Shown: positions 17,644 to 26,907 of the stretch, piece by piece
Numbering within the stretch: position 1 is the first letter of the stretch
How the letters are laid out: every line of letters begins with the position of its first letter
Assembly: GCF_000146185.1 (NCBI RefSeq)
Contig: NC_012782.1
Location: 1-60,455, forward strand
Direction: 5' to 3'
DNA: 60,455 nt
Source: [Eubacterium] eligens ATCC 27750
Lineage (GTDB): Bacteria; Bacillota; Clostridia; Lachnospirales; Lachnospiraceae
Translations under genes and position numbers: made by a program
Notes under the pieces: generated by a model
Told to the model about the DNA's origin: nothing
The model's database searches: none
The model's input: the letters and a program-made list of their open reading frames with translations, nothing else

Positions 17644-18120
17644 CTATCCGTTTGTTACTGTCTTTGTTTCAATATCCACATCTCCAATAAGCTCATAGTT
17701 ATCCTCTACAGGTACATCCTCTGTAAAGTTGAGAGTGATCTTTACATATAAAGCTCCCTCACTAACCCTCACATCATCGGAGTAGTTTTCTATCTTTGCA
17801 TATCTAGGCTTTTCCTTTACTCCAGCTAAAGGGATCACAGGTACAACCCTCTTAAGGAGGAAAAGCCTTTTAAGCTCCTCCTTTACCTCATAGAGCTTTT
17901 CCGCTACCACTTGATTAGCCTCACTTCTTTTTGCAAAGTAAATGATCTGAAATATCGGATCATCCTCATACACATTGATATTTTTTAGCTCGCTACTGCC
18001 TGTAGCCAGCGTTACATAAAAGCTGTTACGCTCAAAGTTATTAGGAACCTCCTCTATATGCACTGGCACCCCAGAATAAGCGGAGGCTATAACCCTGCAT
18101 ACGCTGTTAAGCAATCTCAT
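17644..18120 (-). CDS. Tail terminator-like protein (DUF6838 type)
   Basis: A 158-residue protein between the gp10-like and sheath genes. The pattern RNSFYVTLATGSSELKN, IFQIIYF, LYEVKEELKRL and ALYVKITLNF suits the small alpha/beta tail terminator proteins of clostridial phages. Its ATG overlaps the stop of the upstream gene. Function is inferred from order and fold-like pattern. Confidence 0.75.
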   Translation of the reverse strand: MRLLNSVCRVIASAYSGVPVHIEEVPNNFERNSFYVTLATGSSELKNINVYEDDPIFQIIYFAKRSEANQVVAEKLYEVKEELKRLFLLKRVVPVIPLAGVKEKPRYAKIENYSDDVRVSEGALYVKITLNFTEDVPVEDNYELIGDVDIETKTVTNG

Positions 18121-18593
18121 AAGCTACCTCCCTCTATCTCTCTGCCTATTTGCTGTAAAAAGCTCTCTACCAGCCTGTTAAGTCTGGGCTTAGCATCATG
18201 CATACCTTTTTCCATAAAAAAAGAGCCATTTACATAGCGCTCTTTTAACATGATCCCTTTTTGGTTCCTGTTCTTAAGGTATTTAGCTTTTCCGCCCACA
18301 CTCAGCTTATCCGCTGGTAAAAATCTCTTATGCTGTACATGACCATCATTTACATACAGAGCATACTCTACATTAGTTCCCACCTCTACAAAATCGTGAG
18401 GTATCCCATCTCCGAAAATGGTAATACTATCTACTAACCGTGAGGTATCTACTGGCACATGAGGTATAACCTCGCCATGATAGATATTAGCCATCCTCTG
18501 GAGTAGGATCTTTTTCTTATCCGCCCATTTATCCACAAACTTACTAAAGTTCTCTACAAAATCATCCCAGCCCTCGATAGTAAAGCCCTCCAC
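18117..18593 (-). CDS. HK97 gp10-like tail completion protein
   Basis: A 158-residue basic protein of the HK97 gp10 type, which joins the head-tail connector to the tail. Helical LLQRMANIYHGEVIPHVPVDTSRLVDS followed by FVEVGTNVEYALYV is the hallmark segment (given in parts). It lies between the head-tail adaptor and the terminator-like gene with one-to-four base overlaps on both sides. Confidence 0.85.
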   Translation of the reverse strand: MEGFTIEGWDDFVENFSKFVDKWADKKKILLQRMANIYHGEVIPHVPVDTSRLVDSITIFGDGIPHDFVEVGTNVEYALYVNDGHVQHKRFLPADKLSVGGKAKYLKNRNQKGIMLKERYVNGSFFMEKGMHDAKPRLNRLVESFLQQIGREIEGGSL

Positions 18594-18940
18594 TATACCT
18601 CCTCCTCACTGAGGAGCGATACAATGAGCTGAGTACGCTTTTTGTAAGGCTTATCTGCAATAGCCTTAAACTCCGTACTCATAATAGGCTTATCGTACTC
18701 ATCCAGCTCATAGATATATAAAATATCTCCCCTTTTGATAGGAGCCTCTGGATCTGTGTAGAGTGTAAGATCTGTGGTATTCTTTTTCTGTGGCTGGAGC
18801 TGTGCTGTGGTAGTACTACTCTCTGCGGTATGGCACTCATAAGTACCAACCTCTACAAGAGTTTTATTAGGGCGATTAAACTCTCCTAAAGTTGAGGAGT
18901 ATCTTTTTACTACCACTTGCTTATCATAGAGAAACTGCAT
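18593..18940 (-). CDS. Head-tail adaptor protein
   Basis: A 115-residue beta-rich protein (YECHTAESSTTTAQLQPQ, GDILYIYELDEY) with the size and place of head-tail adaptors of the gp16/SPP1 type, between the connector and gp10-like genes. Its stop overlaps the next start by one base. Confidence 0.72.
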   Translation of the reverse strand: MQFLYDKQVVVKRYSSTLGEFNRPNKTLVEVGTYECHTAESSTTTAQLQPQKKNTTDLTLYTDPEAPIKRGDILYIYELDEYDKPIMSTEFKAIADKPYKKRTQLIVSLLSEEEV

Positions 18941-18943
18941 ACT

Positions 18944-19342
18944 TTAGCCCTCCTTATATCCGCCTACTGGATCATCCAGCGTATAGGATCTAGGGAATAG
19001 CTGACGGTATGGGTACAGCTTTTTTTCTACTGATACAGGTAATGGATCATCAAAGGTTACACTCTCATCCGCTAAGGTATAAGAGCTCTCCCCCTCAGCC
19101 CCCAGCTTTCTAAATCGCTGGATAGCTAAATCCTCCTGCACATTCCTAAGCTGTTTAGGGAATACATCCGCATACCCTGTAATAATGCCCTCATCGTTAG
19201 TAAGAGCCTCTATAAAGGTATCTCTGCAAAATGCCTCTATATCCTCTCTTGCTTTCTCTAAGAGCACACTCAATAGCCCCAGCTTTTTTGTGTTATCCTT
19301 TGATATTCCACAAAGGATCCTACAACGCTCTAAGCTATCCAT
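18944..19342 (-). CDS. Head-tail connector protein
   Basis: A 132-residue, mostly helical protein resembling SPP1 gp15/HK97 gp6-type connectors: LLSVLLEKAREDIEAFCRDTF, QLRNVQEDLAIQRFRKLGAEGESSY. It would form the ring under the portal. It follows the capsid genes and is four bases from the adaptor gene. Confidence 0.78.
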   Translation of the reverse strand: MDSLERCRILCGISKDNTKKLGLLSVLLEKAREDIEAFCRDTFIEALTNDEGIITGYADVFPKQLRNVQEDLAIQRFRKLGAEGESSYTLADESVTFDDPLPVSVEKKLYPYRQLFPRSYTLDDPVGGYKEG

Positions 19343-19355
19343 AGGAGATCCCTCC

Positions 19356-19661
19356 TTATTCCTCTACAAGCTCTACGCCCTCTAATCCAGCCAGATACTT
19401 AGCTACTGCTAAATTGTCTGTACTAGCCTTACCATCACTGAAATACACGCCTACAGCGGATACAGTTAAGTAAGGATTTTCAGAGGTAAAGTGATACACC
19501 TTTTTAGGCTTATCCTCTTTCTTTTCCTCCTGCTCTGGAGTTACCTCTGGGGATACAGCACCCTCTGTACCCTTTTCCTGCTCCTGTTTTTCATCGGCTG
19601 GAGCATTTACCGCATCTTTCTTTTCCTCCTGCTCTGGAGTACTCTGTGCTTTTCTAGGCAT
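19356..19661 (-). CDS. Head-associated protein with charged N-terminus
   Basis: A 101-residue protein. The first half is a low-complexity, charged segment with two copies of TPEQEEKK, and the second half is a small beta-rich domain (YHFTSENPYLTVSAVGVYF). It lies between major capsid and connector genes, where head decoration or head completion proteins are found. I do not recognise a named family. Confidence 0.65.
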   Translation of the reverse strand: MPRKAQSTPEQEEKKDAVNAPADEKQEQEKGTEGAVSPEVTPEQEEKKEDKPKKVYHFTSENPYLTVSAVGVYFSDGKASTDNLAVAKYLAGLEGVELVEE

Positions 19662-19685
19662 ATCCTTTTACCTCCTTACCAAAAA

Positions 19686-20600
19686 TTAAAGACTTGCCTC
19701 TGTGATAGAGATCTTAGATCCTGCATGGCTGTTAAGGAGCTTGATTGTACTCTCATTAAGTACATGACCTTTGAAATAATCTCCAGCCTTAGGGAGATCC
19801 TCATAGAAAGTACCTCTAAGCTCTGCGATCTGTACCTCTCCTAAGTCTACTGTAAGAATAGTCTTAGTATCAGCGTAACGATCCAGTACTAAAGAGATTT
19901 CTCCAAAGTCTGTTACGATCTTCTGTACTCCGATACCAAGTACATTCTGCATAGATCCGTTATCGCCCAAGAAACGTACATTGTTACCTGCCTTAGCAAG
20001 ATTGTTAATCATACGCTTAATATTTGCATTTACAAAAGAGAAATACTCTCCCTGTGCTCCATGATCCCACATCTTCTGGAGTGCATCTAAGAAGTGATCC
20101 TCCGTAAGCGCTCCCTTTGTTTCTACAACATTGTTAGCATTTACCAGATTTACAAGTCCGTTCATCTGTCTAGGAGTAGCTCCGCTCTCCAGAGCCTTAG
20201 TACCGTTAAGGAAGTACCACTCCATATCTCTCTTAGTTTCTACTAAGCGATCCTGTACCTCAGCGTTAAATACATCGTTGATACCCATAGGATTGAGGGA
20301 TCTAGCTGTACCAGATACCTGTGTTACCTTTTCGATAATCTGACACACATTAGAGAGTGTTTTTCTGCTAGAAGTGATAACCTCCCCTGCCTCAGAGCCC
20401 TCTAATTTAAGAGTACCTCTCTCAGAATTAAGCTCTTTCTCTCTCCATGTTACTGTAATATCCTTTGCTGGTACTACCTGCCCTCTACTCATAAGCAAAG
20501 TAGTAAGCGGAGTATCTGTAGGAGATGTCTGCTTAATCTCCTCTGTGAGGTCTACAACCTCATTTTCAAGAAAATCTTTTCTTTTAATCATGTCTGCCAT
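19686..20600 (-). CDS. Major capsid protein, SU10/DUF5309-like
   Basis: A 304-residue protein with the features of the SU10 type HK97-fold capsid family: TSPTDTPLTTLLMSRG near the start, IIEKVTQVSGTARSL, VQDRLVETKRDMEWYFLNG in the E-loop/spine region and FYEDLPKAGDYFKG at the end. It follows the scaffold gene. No extended N-terminal delta domain is present, in line with a separate scaffold protein. Confidence 0.93.
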   Translation of the reverse strand: MADMIKRKDFLENEVVDLTEEIKQTSPTDTPLTTLLMSRGQVVPAKDITVTWREKELNSERGTLKLEGSEAGEVITSSRKTLSNVCQIIEKVTQVSGTARSLNPMGINDVFNAEVQDRLVETKRDMEWYFLNGTKALESGATPRQMNGLVNLVNANNVVETKGALTEDHFLDALQKMWDHGAQGEYFSFVNANIKRMINNLAKAGNNVRFLGDNGSMQNVLGIGVQKIVTDFGEISLVLDRYADTKTILTVDLGEVQIAELRGTFYEDLPKAGDYFKGHVLNESTIKLLNSHAGSKISITEASL

Positions 20601-20644
20601 TTCTTATTACCTCCTGTTTGAGTTATTTGTTTTGAGGAGCTGGC

Positions 20645-21313
20645 TTACTCCTCATCTCTGTTTCTGTAGGCATTGAGTTTTTCACTAATCATGCCCTTTA
20701 CATTTCCAGCCTTTTTGTACTCATCATACTTAGTTTCATCTTTCTTGTTAGATGAGGATCCTGTAGCTGGAGTGGATCCCTTGAGAAACTCAGCTTTAGC
20801 CTTTGCAACTTCCTTAGCCACCTCAGCATCAAAGAGCTTTTTCATACCCTTTACTCTCTCAGTGAGTTTAGTTTTACGCTCATCCTCATCTGTGATAGTT
20901 GCTAAATCCTCTACAGCGATAAGGTTTCTAAAGCCAGCATCCAGCCCCATCTCCTGTACTGCATCTACTACATCCAGCTTTAAACCCTTGATAGTAAGAT
21001 CCAGATCTCTCTTAGCCTGTGCCTGTAAGCGTTCCTGCTCCTCCGCCTGTCTACGCTCATCCTCTGTCATTTTTTCCTTAGCCTGCTTATCCGCCCACTC
21101 TTTTTCCTTTTTCTTAATGGCATCCGTTACTCTCTTATCTGCCATCTTTTCATACTCTTTCTGGAGTTCTGCTCTGATCTCCTCCTCTGTCTTTACCTTA
21201 GGAGTGCTATCTGCACCTGCTCCAGTAGTGTTAGCGTTAGCTGTGGTATTAGTCTGGGTACCGTTACCCTGTTCCTGTGTCTGTGTAGCTGTGTTTGTGT
21301 TTACATCTGCCAT
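20645..21313 (-). CDS. Capsid scaffold protein (DUF4355-like)
   Basis: A 222-residue highly charged coiled-coil protein. It has a Thr/Asn-rich start, then EEIRAELQKEYEKMADKRV and KEKEWADKQAKEKMTEDE, the pattern of Firmicutes DUF4355 scaffolds. It would guide procapsid assembly and be removed. It lies directly before the capsid gene and behind a conserved promoter-like motif at 21383-21413. Confidence 0.88.
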   Translation of the reverse strand: MADVNTNTATQTQEQGNGTQTNTTANANTTGAGADSTPKVKTEEEIRAELQKEYEKMADKRVTDAIKKKEKEWADKQAKEKMTEDERRQAEEQERLQAQAKRDLDLTIKGLKLDVVDAVQEMGLDAGFRNLIAVEDLATITDEDERKTKLTERVKGMKKLFDAEVAKEVAKAKAEFLKGSTPATGSSSNKKDETKYDEYKKAGNVKGMISEKLNAYRNRDEE

Positions 21314-21382
21314 AGTTGTTATCCTCCTTAAAATGAGTTATATAATGCTGATCCCTCGTAAGTTATCTGCAAAATATCCCTA

Positions 21383-21413
21383 CTGTTTCTACATAAGTTA
21401 GGGTAAATATCTG
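21383..21413 (-). promoter_or_regulatory. Candidate late promoter element (capsid operon)
   Basis: The minus strand reads CAGATATTTACCCTAACT followed by TATG. An almost identical block occurs upstream of the ParB-like/terminase operon at 31020-31042. Both lie in intergenic DNA before late genes, and here a terminator lies just upstream. Function is inferred from this repetition. Confidence 0.5.
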
Positions 21414-21473
21414 GAGAAAATATGTATTTACTATGTAATCTTTTTTCAGTTTCTTTAGATTTTTATTTCAGAG

Positions 21474-21516
21474 CAAAAAAAAGAGGCTAACAAGTTTTTA
21501 CACCTGTTAGCCTCTC
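21474..21516 (-). terminator. Strong terminator after the MuF module
   Basis: AGAGGCTAAC/GTTAGCCTCT (with a mismatch next to the loop) followed by TTTTTTTTG on the minus strand. It ends the terminase-portal-MuF unit; the 210 bases to the scaffold gene then hold the candidate late promoter and no gene. Confidence 0.85.
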
Positions 21517-21523
21517 CTGTGAG

Positions 21524-21730
21524 TTAATCCCACATATCATCCTCTGGTAAATCCTCCAGCACTTTATAAAAGTTAGGGATCTCTGCTATCGTCTTACCCT
21601 CTTTAATCTGAGTAAGTACCTCTATCTTTTCATCTAAGAGCTCATCACTATCCAGATTAAAATATTTCATCTCTGGAATACCGATAGCATAAGATAAAAG
21701 ATCCATAATCTGTATTTTCTTTTCCTCCAT
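21524..21730 (-). CDS. Small acidic protein, possible MuF immunity protein
   Basis: A 68-residue, strongly acidic protein (ends LEDLPEDDMWD) whose ATG overlaps the stop of the MuF gene by one base. Translational coupling, small size and acidity suit an immunity or chaperone protein for the enzyme tail of the MuF protein. A strong terminator follows. I do not recognise a family, so the immunity role is inference. Confidence 0.65.
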   Translation of the reverse strand: MEEKKIQIMDLLSYAIGIPEMKYFNLDSDELLDEKIEVLTQIKEGKTIAEIPNFYKVLEDLPEDDMWD

Positions 21731-23709
21731 TACTTAGGCACCTCCTTTAACATAGCCTCCACGCATCCTCTCAATGCTGTTACAATCTCTGGATAATCCT
21801 CAGCTAAAATATCTATAAGCTCTGGATGTCCTACGCAAAGAGAGGCATAGTTAGCTAAACTCTCTGAGCAATTAGGATTAGTCCTACGCCTATCTGTATA
21901 ATAAGCGGATCCGTGACCGCATGTAACCTGTCCAGTATCTCTAAAAGTTCCCTTACTTACTGCATCGTAAATATCCTGTAATCCAGATACTCCGCCTCCA
22001 AAAAGAGCCCTACACTCATTATCTGCCTCCTCATTAACCTCTTTTGAGAGTTTCTTATAAAGGCTATTGTATTTTTTCCAATCAATCTTTCCAGATCTAT
22101 ACTGCTCTTTAAGATCCTCATGCTGTGTATTAAAGGTTTCTTGTTGCTTTTTATATATTATATCACACTCTTTGGCAAAATCCTCAAAGAGCTTTTTAGC
22201 CTTATCTCCGATAACTGGAGTAGCCTTATCAAACGCCTCTACAAGAGGTTTATAAGACTGTGAAAACATTTTACTAGGTAACCTATCCTTATTATCCTTA
22301 ACAGTTATCAGCATATCTAAAAAGTGCATCTCCTCATGTAGGTTAGTATCATAGGTGCCGATATAATTAGGATTTATTTTAGGGATACCTACATCAAAAA
22401 CATATTCAAAATTTCTATTCCATGATCTTTTAACCCTGTGCTCTCCATGTGTTACCTTTAATACTACCTCATCGGATAGCCCATCACACAATTTATCCAT
22501 CTTAGTATATAGTGCTACCACATTAGGATCTACGGATGTTTTAGAGTTCATATAATCTAATAGAGCTTGTGTATTTTTAGCCTCTGGCTTAGTTGCATAA
22601 AAAACTTGTGGGTAATCTGTGAGCTTAATCTGCTCTGGTACAGGAGTAGGATTTTCTTTAAGTTCTTTCTCTACTGTCTTTGTATTAACCTTTTCTACAA
22701 TTTTTACCTCCTCCTGCTTTTTAGCCTCTGCCTCTCTCCACTTCTCATAGTTCTCAGCACCTCTAACGGATCCTGTAAGCTCATTAAGCTCATTATCCTC
22801 AAAGGTATCACTTACTACAGGAATATACACACATCTACAGTTAGGATGGCGTGGGAGAGTAGGCTCCTCTCCCCTTTTGAATACCTTACCATTATCCGCC
22901 CTGCAATACTGGCAAGTTCTACTATCTCCACCATTAGCACAGCGGTATTTAAGCTCCTCTACTCCAGTATCTTTATATACATCATCGTGAGCACAGTAAG
23001 TAACTCTCTTTGTTTCTGTCCTTGCTACCCTCTCAGCGTTATATCTAGCTGTATCTATGCCCTTATTGATCCTATCCGTGATCTGAGGTATTCCCTCTCC
23101 TAAGATCATGCTCTGAGTAAGTCCTACACGGAGATTTCTACCCAGCCTCTCCTTGTCCTGCCAGAGCCTATCTGAGAACATAGCACCGCTCCACGGATAA
23201 TCTAAGGTTTTCTGTATCAGAGCTGGATTAAGCCTGTTAAAATTAGCCTTTACTGTTATGCTCTGCCCCAGATCGTACACCTGTCTTAAAAACTGATCCG
23301 TATAGATATTACTAAGCCCCTGTCTAAAAGTAATCTGCTCTTTCTGTCCTAAGGCTTTTATCTGCTCTCCGATCTGCTCAAATAATCCTCTACTCCGTGT
23401 GAGTGCTGATTGATTAGCATAACTCCACTCTCCCCCAGCCTTTTGTACCTTTGCTATAGTTTCTGTTACGCTGGCAAGGATCTCTTTCTGGCAACTAGCG
23501 TAAATAGAGGCTAAGACTTTCTCCATCTTAGCCTCATCCTCAAACGCTTTGAGATTATTTTTAAGTACTGCATCCTCACGCTCCTTAATGAGCTTAGCTC
23601 TCCTCACACTGTCCTCATGGAGGATCTTTTTCTGCTCTGGAGTAAGCTCTGAGTATGGGATACCGTACATTTTCGCTACTTCTTTATTTATATAGCCTAC
23701 ATTAGCCAC
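21730..23709 (-). CDS. MuF minor head protein with C-terminal HExxH domain
   Basis: A 659-residue protein. The first 300 residues are a Mu gpF/SPP1 gp7-like head morphogenesis domain, ending in the typical CQYCRADNGKVF...LPRHPNCRCVYIP. After a linker the last 280 residues form an extra domain with HEEMHFLD (about 458-465) and a later ESLANYASL (about 616), which could supply the third ligand of a zinc metalloprotease. Such extra domains mark MuF polymorphic toxins packaged in Firmicutes phage heads. The domain could act on the host after injection or on head proteins. Confidence 0.88.
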   Translation of the reverse strand: MANVGYINKEVAKMYGIPYSELTPEQKKILHEDSVRRAKLIKEREDAVLKNNLKAFEDEAKMEKVLASIYASCQKEILASVTETIAKVQKAGGEWSYANQSALTRSRGLFEQIGEQIKALGQKEQITFRQGLSNIYTDQFLRQVYDLGQSITVKANFNRLNPALIQKTLDYPWSGAMFSDRLWQDKERLGRNLRVGLTQSMILGEGIPQITDRINKGIDTARYNAERVARTETKRVTYCAHDDVYKDTGVEELKYRCANGGDSRTCQYCRADNGKVFKRGEEPTLPRHPNCRCVYIPVVSDTFEDNELNELTGSVRGAENYEKWREAEAKKQEEVKIVEKVNTKTVEKELKENPTPVPEQIKLTDYPQVFYATKPEAKNTQALLDYMNSKTSVDPNVVALYTKMDKLCDGLSDEVVLKVTHGEHRVKRSWNRNFEYVFDVGIPKINPNYIGTYDTNLHEEMHFLDMLITVKDNKDRLPSKMFSQSYKPLVEAFDKATPVIGDKAKKLFEDFAKECDIIYKKQQETFNTQHEDLKEQYRSGKIDWKKYNSLYKKLSKEVNEEADNECRALFGGGVSGLQDIYDAVSKGTFRDTGQVTCGHGSAYYTDRRRTNPNCSESLANYASLCVGHPELIDILAEDYPEIVTALRGCVEAMLKEVPK

Positions 23710-23743
23710 TCTTTACACCTCCTTACAGCCTCATATAGCCCTT

Positions 23744-25303
23744 TTACTGTTCTGGCTGAGGAATTGTAGCCCCCTGTGCATTTAAAGCCTCCTGTGGGCT
23801 ATTCTGTGCGTTAAGGTTAGGGAATAAATTATTGCTATCCTCTGTAACATTCTGCATAGAGTAAGGATCTGTACTCTGTCTATCTCTTTCCTTATCTGCC
23901 TCCAGCTTTTCCAGCACTTCCTTAGGGTTATCAATGAATGGGAGTAAGCTGAGGAGCGTTTCCTTATCCACTTTTCCATCCAGCTTAGTTACTGTATCTA
24001 CAATTTCTGTAAGATTGTTAGGTACATTTCTACTAAACTCCACTTTGAGGTTAAGTACATCCACCTCACGCCCTGTATTTACACGGATAGGCACACTAAG
24101 CACTCTTACCAGCTCCTTTATAGCCTTTTCCATCTTTCTCTCTTTGATAATACACTTAGTTTCCAGCCCAAAGAGCTTAAATCTGATAGCTACACCGCTA
24201 AGATTTCCTGCAAAGTTCTCATCTGAGAGATCTGGCACAGCGGAAAACTTGTGGATATTCTTCTCCAGCCTGTTAAGATGGTTCTCTAGTGCCTCCGTCT
24301 GGATCTCCTTAGTGATAAATTTAACATCTCCATTCTCCATTACCTCAATAATGCCCTCATCTTTGAGTTTTTGAATATTATCCCCACTCGCTGTCATGTT
24401 TTTAAGCATTAAATAGGCGTTTCTAAATGCCTCAAACTCATTAGACACATCGGAGAGCACCTTATCATAATCATTTACAAGAGTTTCTATCTTTTCAAGA
24501 TCGCTCATCTGCTCCTCATTGTTATAAACAGTGATAATAGGGATCCTACCGAAAATGTGAGGCTCCTCTTTTACAAACTCATAGCTTGCAAACTGTCTAG
24601 CCTTGCCCTTACCTGTAGCCCCACAGGATCCATCATCTACACACTTAAAAGTTTCTATCTTAGTAGGGCTGTACACCTCTGCATAGTGGGTAGTTTTTTT
24701 AGTATCCTCTGTATCAATATCATACAGGCGGATCTTATAGGCTGGCTCCTTTGTTGAGCTGTTCTTGTACACCACAATAAGATCCTCTGGGGATACTCTC
24801 ATCATCTTAGTGTGGCTCTCCTCATCTTGATATACTAAAATATGGGATAAGCCCTTAATCATAGCCTCCTTACCCCACTCTATAAAAAGATCGTCTTTAT
24901 CATTATCGCTACAAATCTTATCTAACTCATCCTGTACCTTTGTATCCTCCAGCTCTGTAAGGTCTACTCCTACATCCGCTGGATCTGCCTCTACAGGTGC
25001 CTTATCCTTTTTAGGCTCTGTATAGTTAAGTACAATAGGATTACCCAGAAAATAACCTACTGTGTTATCAATCGTTTGTCCAAAAAAGTCATTTACCAGC
25101 TTGTTATTAGGCTTGTTTTTATCTTTTCTCGGTCTGTTCTGGATCTTATGCTTACCCTCGTACAGTTTTTGAAACTTTATATATCTGGGAGCGATCTTAT
25201 TTACATGAGTATCTACCAGATCATTAAGAAACTCTGTACTAAATCTGCCTCCCTCAACTTCTACATTAAACTCTTTATCTATCGGTCTACTAAGCTCTGC
25301 CAT
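23744..25303 (-). CDS. Portal protein, SPP1-like
   Basis: A 519-residue portal that forms the DNA entry ring and binds the terminase. Family signs are IDNTVGYFLGNPIVL in the N-terminal third, EWGKEAMIKGLSHILVYQDE, and LSGVAIRFKLFGLETKC in the core, followed by an acidic Q/N-rich tail. It follows the large terminase and precedes the MuF gene, the SPP1 order. Confidence 0.94.
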   Translation of the reverse strand: MAELSRPIDKEFNVEVEGGRFSTEFLNDLVDTHVNKIAPRYIKFQKLYEGKHKIQNRPRKDKNKPNNKLVNDFFGQTIDNTVGYFLGNPIVLNYTEPKKDKAPVEADPADVGVDLTELEDTKVQDELDKICSDNDKDDLFIEWGKEAMIKGLSHILVYQDEESHTKMMRVSPEDLIVVYKNSSTKEPAYKIRLYDIDTEDTKKTTHYAEVYSPTKIETFKCVDDGSCGATGKGKARQFASYEFVKEEPHIFGRIPIITVYNNEEQMSDLEKIETLVNDYDKVLSDVSNEFEAFRNAYLMLKNMTASGDNIQKLKDEGIIEVMENGDVKFITKEIQTEALENHLNRLEKNIHKFSAVPDLSDENFAGNLSGVAIRFKLFGLETKCIIKERKMEKAIKELVRVLSVPIRVNTGREVDVLNLKVEFSRNVPNNLTEIVDTVTKLDGKVDKETLLSLLPFIDNPKEVLEKLEADKERDRQSTDPYSMQNVTEDSNNLFPNLNAQNSPQEALNAQGATIPQPEQ

Positions 25304-25329
25304 TATTGCTTATATCCTCCTTTTCTGCA

Positions 25330-25358
25330 TAAAAATAAGCCCTCACTTATTAGGGCTT
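25330..25358 (-). terminator. Terminator between large terminase and portal
   Basis: AAGCCCT/AGGGCTT followed by ATTTTTATG on the minus strand, six bases past the large terminase stop. It would reduce terminase read-through into structural genes or act as an RNA stabiliser. Confidence 0.6.
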
Positions 25359-25363
25359 TTACA

Positions 25364-26854
25364 CTAAATTCTAAAATCTTCTCTTTTAAGTACTCTGATC
25401 TCATTACCGCCATCTGCCATAGTCATAGCAAAATCTAAGGCATCAAATAAATCATCGTGATCCACCTCTGGAAATAACAGTAAGCACTCCTCCAGATCAT
25501 CCATACCCTCTCTGAAATATACCTTGTGATTTTCAAAGTTAGCCGATCTCCTCATAGCTCTTGTTACTTTGTCCTTAGAGGTATTGATATTGATAATAGG
25601 GAGTAAGGATAATCTCCTAAGCTCCTGTGCTAAGGATTTCTGATAGGCTACCGTTTCCACGCCTATTCTCTCCACCATCGGAAACTTATTTCTACCGTAG
25701 TCAATAATGGTATTAAGCTGGGTATTAAAGGTTAATCTCTCTTTCACATAATCCAGTACATACACATTATGATCTGCATCTACCCCTATTACCATGAGTA
25801 CAAAATAATCTCCTTTATCCTGCTCTTTCTCAGATATTGCTAAGTCGCATCCAAAACAAAGCCTTACCTTGATCCACTGATCTATACCATCCTCTGTTTT
25901 AACTCGTACCTTAGCGGTCTGAAAATCATAATCAATCTTGTACTCCTCATAATATCTAAAGTACTGAGCCTTAAATATCTTACCCTTAGCCAGCTCTGTA
26001 TCATTTTGATACTGCATATTAAAGATAATCTTACCGGACTGCTTAAGGATAGCCTCCAGCCTCTCTAAGCTAAATTTCTCCTCCCAGAGAGATACTTTTT
26101 TGCCGTTTACCACTCTTATAGCTCTCTGAGTGTTTACCTTGTAATCTCTGCTCTTTATCAGATCCTCATACAGATCTAATGGGTTATATCGTGTACCTAG
26201 TATATGGATCTCTCCATCCGGCTCCAATGTAGGAAAAAGAGAGCTATAAAACCACTCTTTTAGGTTTGCCCTCTGGCGTTCTGTTCTGGCGTTTTCCAGC
26301 CCTACTAAGTCATCGCCTATAATTACATCAAAGTGCTTAGAAATAACCGCTCCAGAGGCTCCTAGTGCTGTTAGAGTAGCCTCCTTTTTGATTATGGTAC
26401 GCTTATTTACAGTAAACTCTCTATCATTCCATACATTATCCTTACTGGTTTTCCAATCTCCGAAAATTCTAATAAGATCCTCATTCTGCTCAAAGTGAGT
26501 ACGAACCTCTTTAAGAAACGCCTCCGCCTGTGTTTGTGTTTTGGATCCTATCATAATACGGATATTAGGATCTCTGAGGATCCTTGTAATACAATAATCC
26601 ACATCGCCTACAGTACTTTTACCGAAACCTCTAGGGGCTAGATCCAGCGTGCTCTTACTATTCGATATGTTAGAGATAATACTCTTATGGAGATCCATTA
26701 CATTTCTCTTAGTAATGTAGGTGCATACCAGATAATACGCTATCTCAAAATCTGCCTCCTGTATGAGGTACTTTATCATAGCATCTCTTTCTCTCTGATC
26801 CTGTACCTCCCCTAGCTTATCCTCTACTAGGGATACTACTTTATAATCTAACAC
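25364..26854 (-). CDS. terL: Terminase large subunit
   Basis: A 496-residue packaging motor. The Walker A variant LAPRGFGKST lies near 72-81 and a Walker B-like FDVIIGDDLVG near 165-178. The C-terminal RNase H-like nuclease starts at CFGCDLAISEKEQDKGDY, with catalytic Asp, and includes VLDYVKERL. The start is a GTG nine bases after GGAGG. It sits directly before portal. A hairpin terminator separates it from upstream small genes. Confidence 0.95.
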   Translation of the reverse strand: MLDYKVVSLVEDKLGEVQDQRERDAMIKYLIQEADFEIAYYLVCTYITKRNVMDLHKSIISNISNSKSTLDLAPRGFGKSTVGDVDYCITRILRDPNIRIMIGSKTQTQAEAFLKEVRTHFEQNEDLIRIFGDWKTSKDNVWNDREFTVNKRTIIKKEATLTALGASGAVISKHFDVIIGDDLVGLENARTERQRANLKEWFYSSLFPTLEPDGEIHILGTRYNPLDLYEDLIKSRDYKVNTQRAIRVVNGKKVSLWEEKFSLERLEAILKQSGKIIFNMQYQNDTELAKGKIFKAQYFRYYEEYKIDYDFQTAKVRVKTEDGIDQWIKVRLCFGCDLAISEKEQDKGDYFVLMVIGVDADHNVYVLDYVKERLTFNTQLNTIIDYGRNKFPMVERIGVETVAYQKSLAQELRRLSLLPIININTSKDKVTRAMRRSANFENHKVYFREGMDDLEECLLLFPEVDHDDLFDALDFAMTMADGGNEIRVLKREDFRI

Positions 26855-26881
26855 ATCCGCCTAACCTCCTTTCTACGCATA

Positions 26882-26907
26882 ATAAAAGGGAGCCTGTTAG
26901 CTCCCTA
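26882..26907 (-). terminator. Terminator before the large terminase gene
   Basis: GGGAGC/GCTCCC with a TAACAG loop followed by TTTTATTATG. Its first arm overlaps the stop codon of the small membrane gene. Confidence 0.6.

Noticed and set aside
20673..21401. 242-codon plus-strand frame over the scaffold gene
   Set aside because: It is antisense to a clearly coding scaffold gene and also covers the conserved promoter-like block.
21430..21470. TCTAAA followed by a GATTACA-like box, possible twelfth middle promoter
   Set aside because: The second box lies 11 bases away and matches poorly, so it breaks the fixed 14-base spacing of the other sites.
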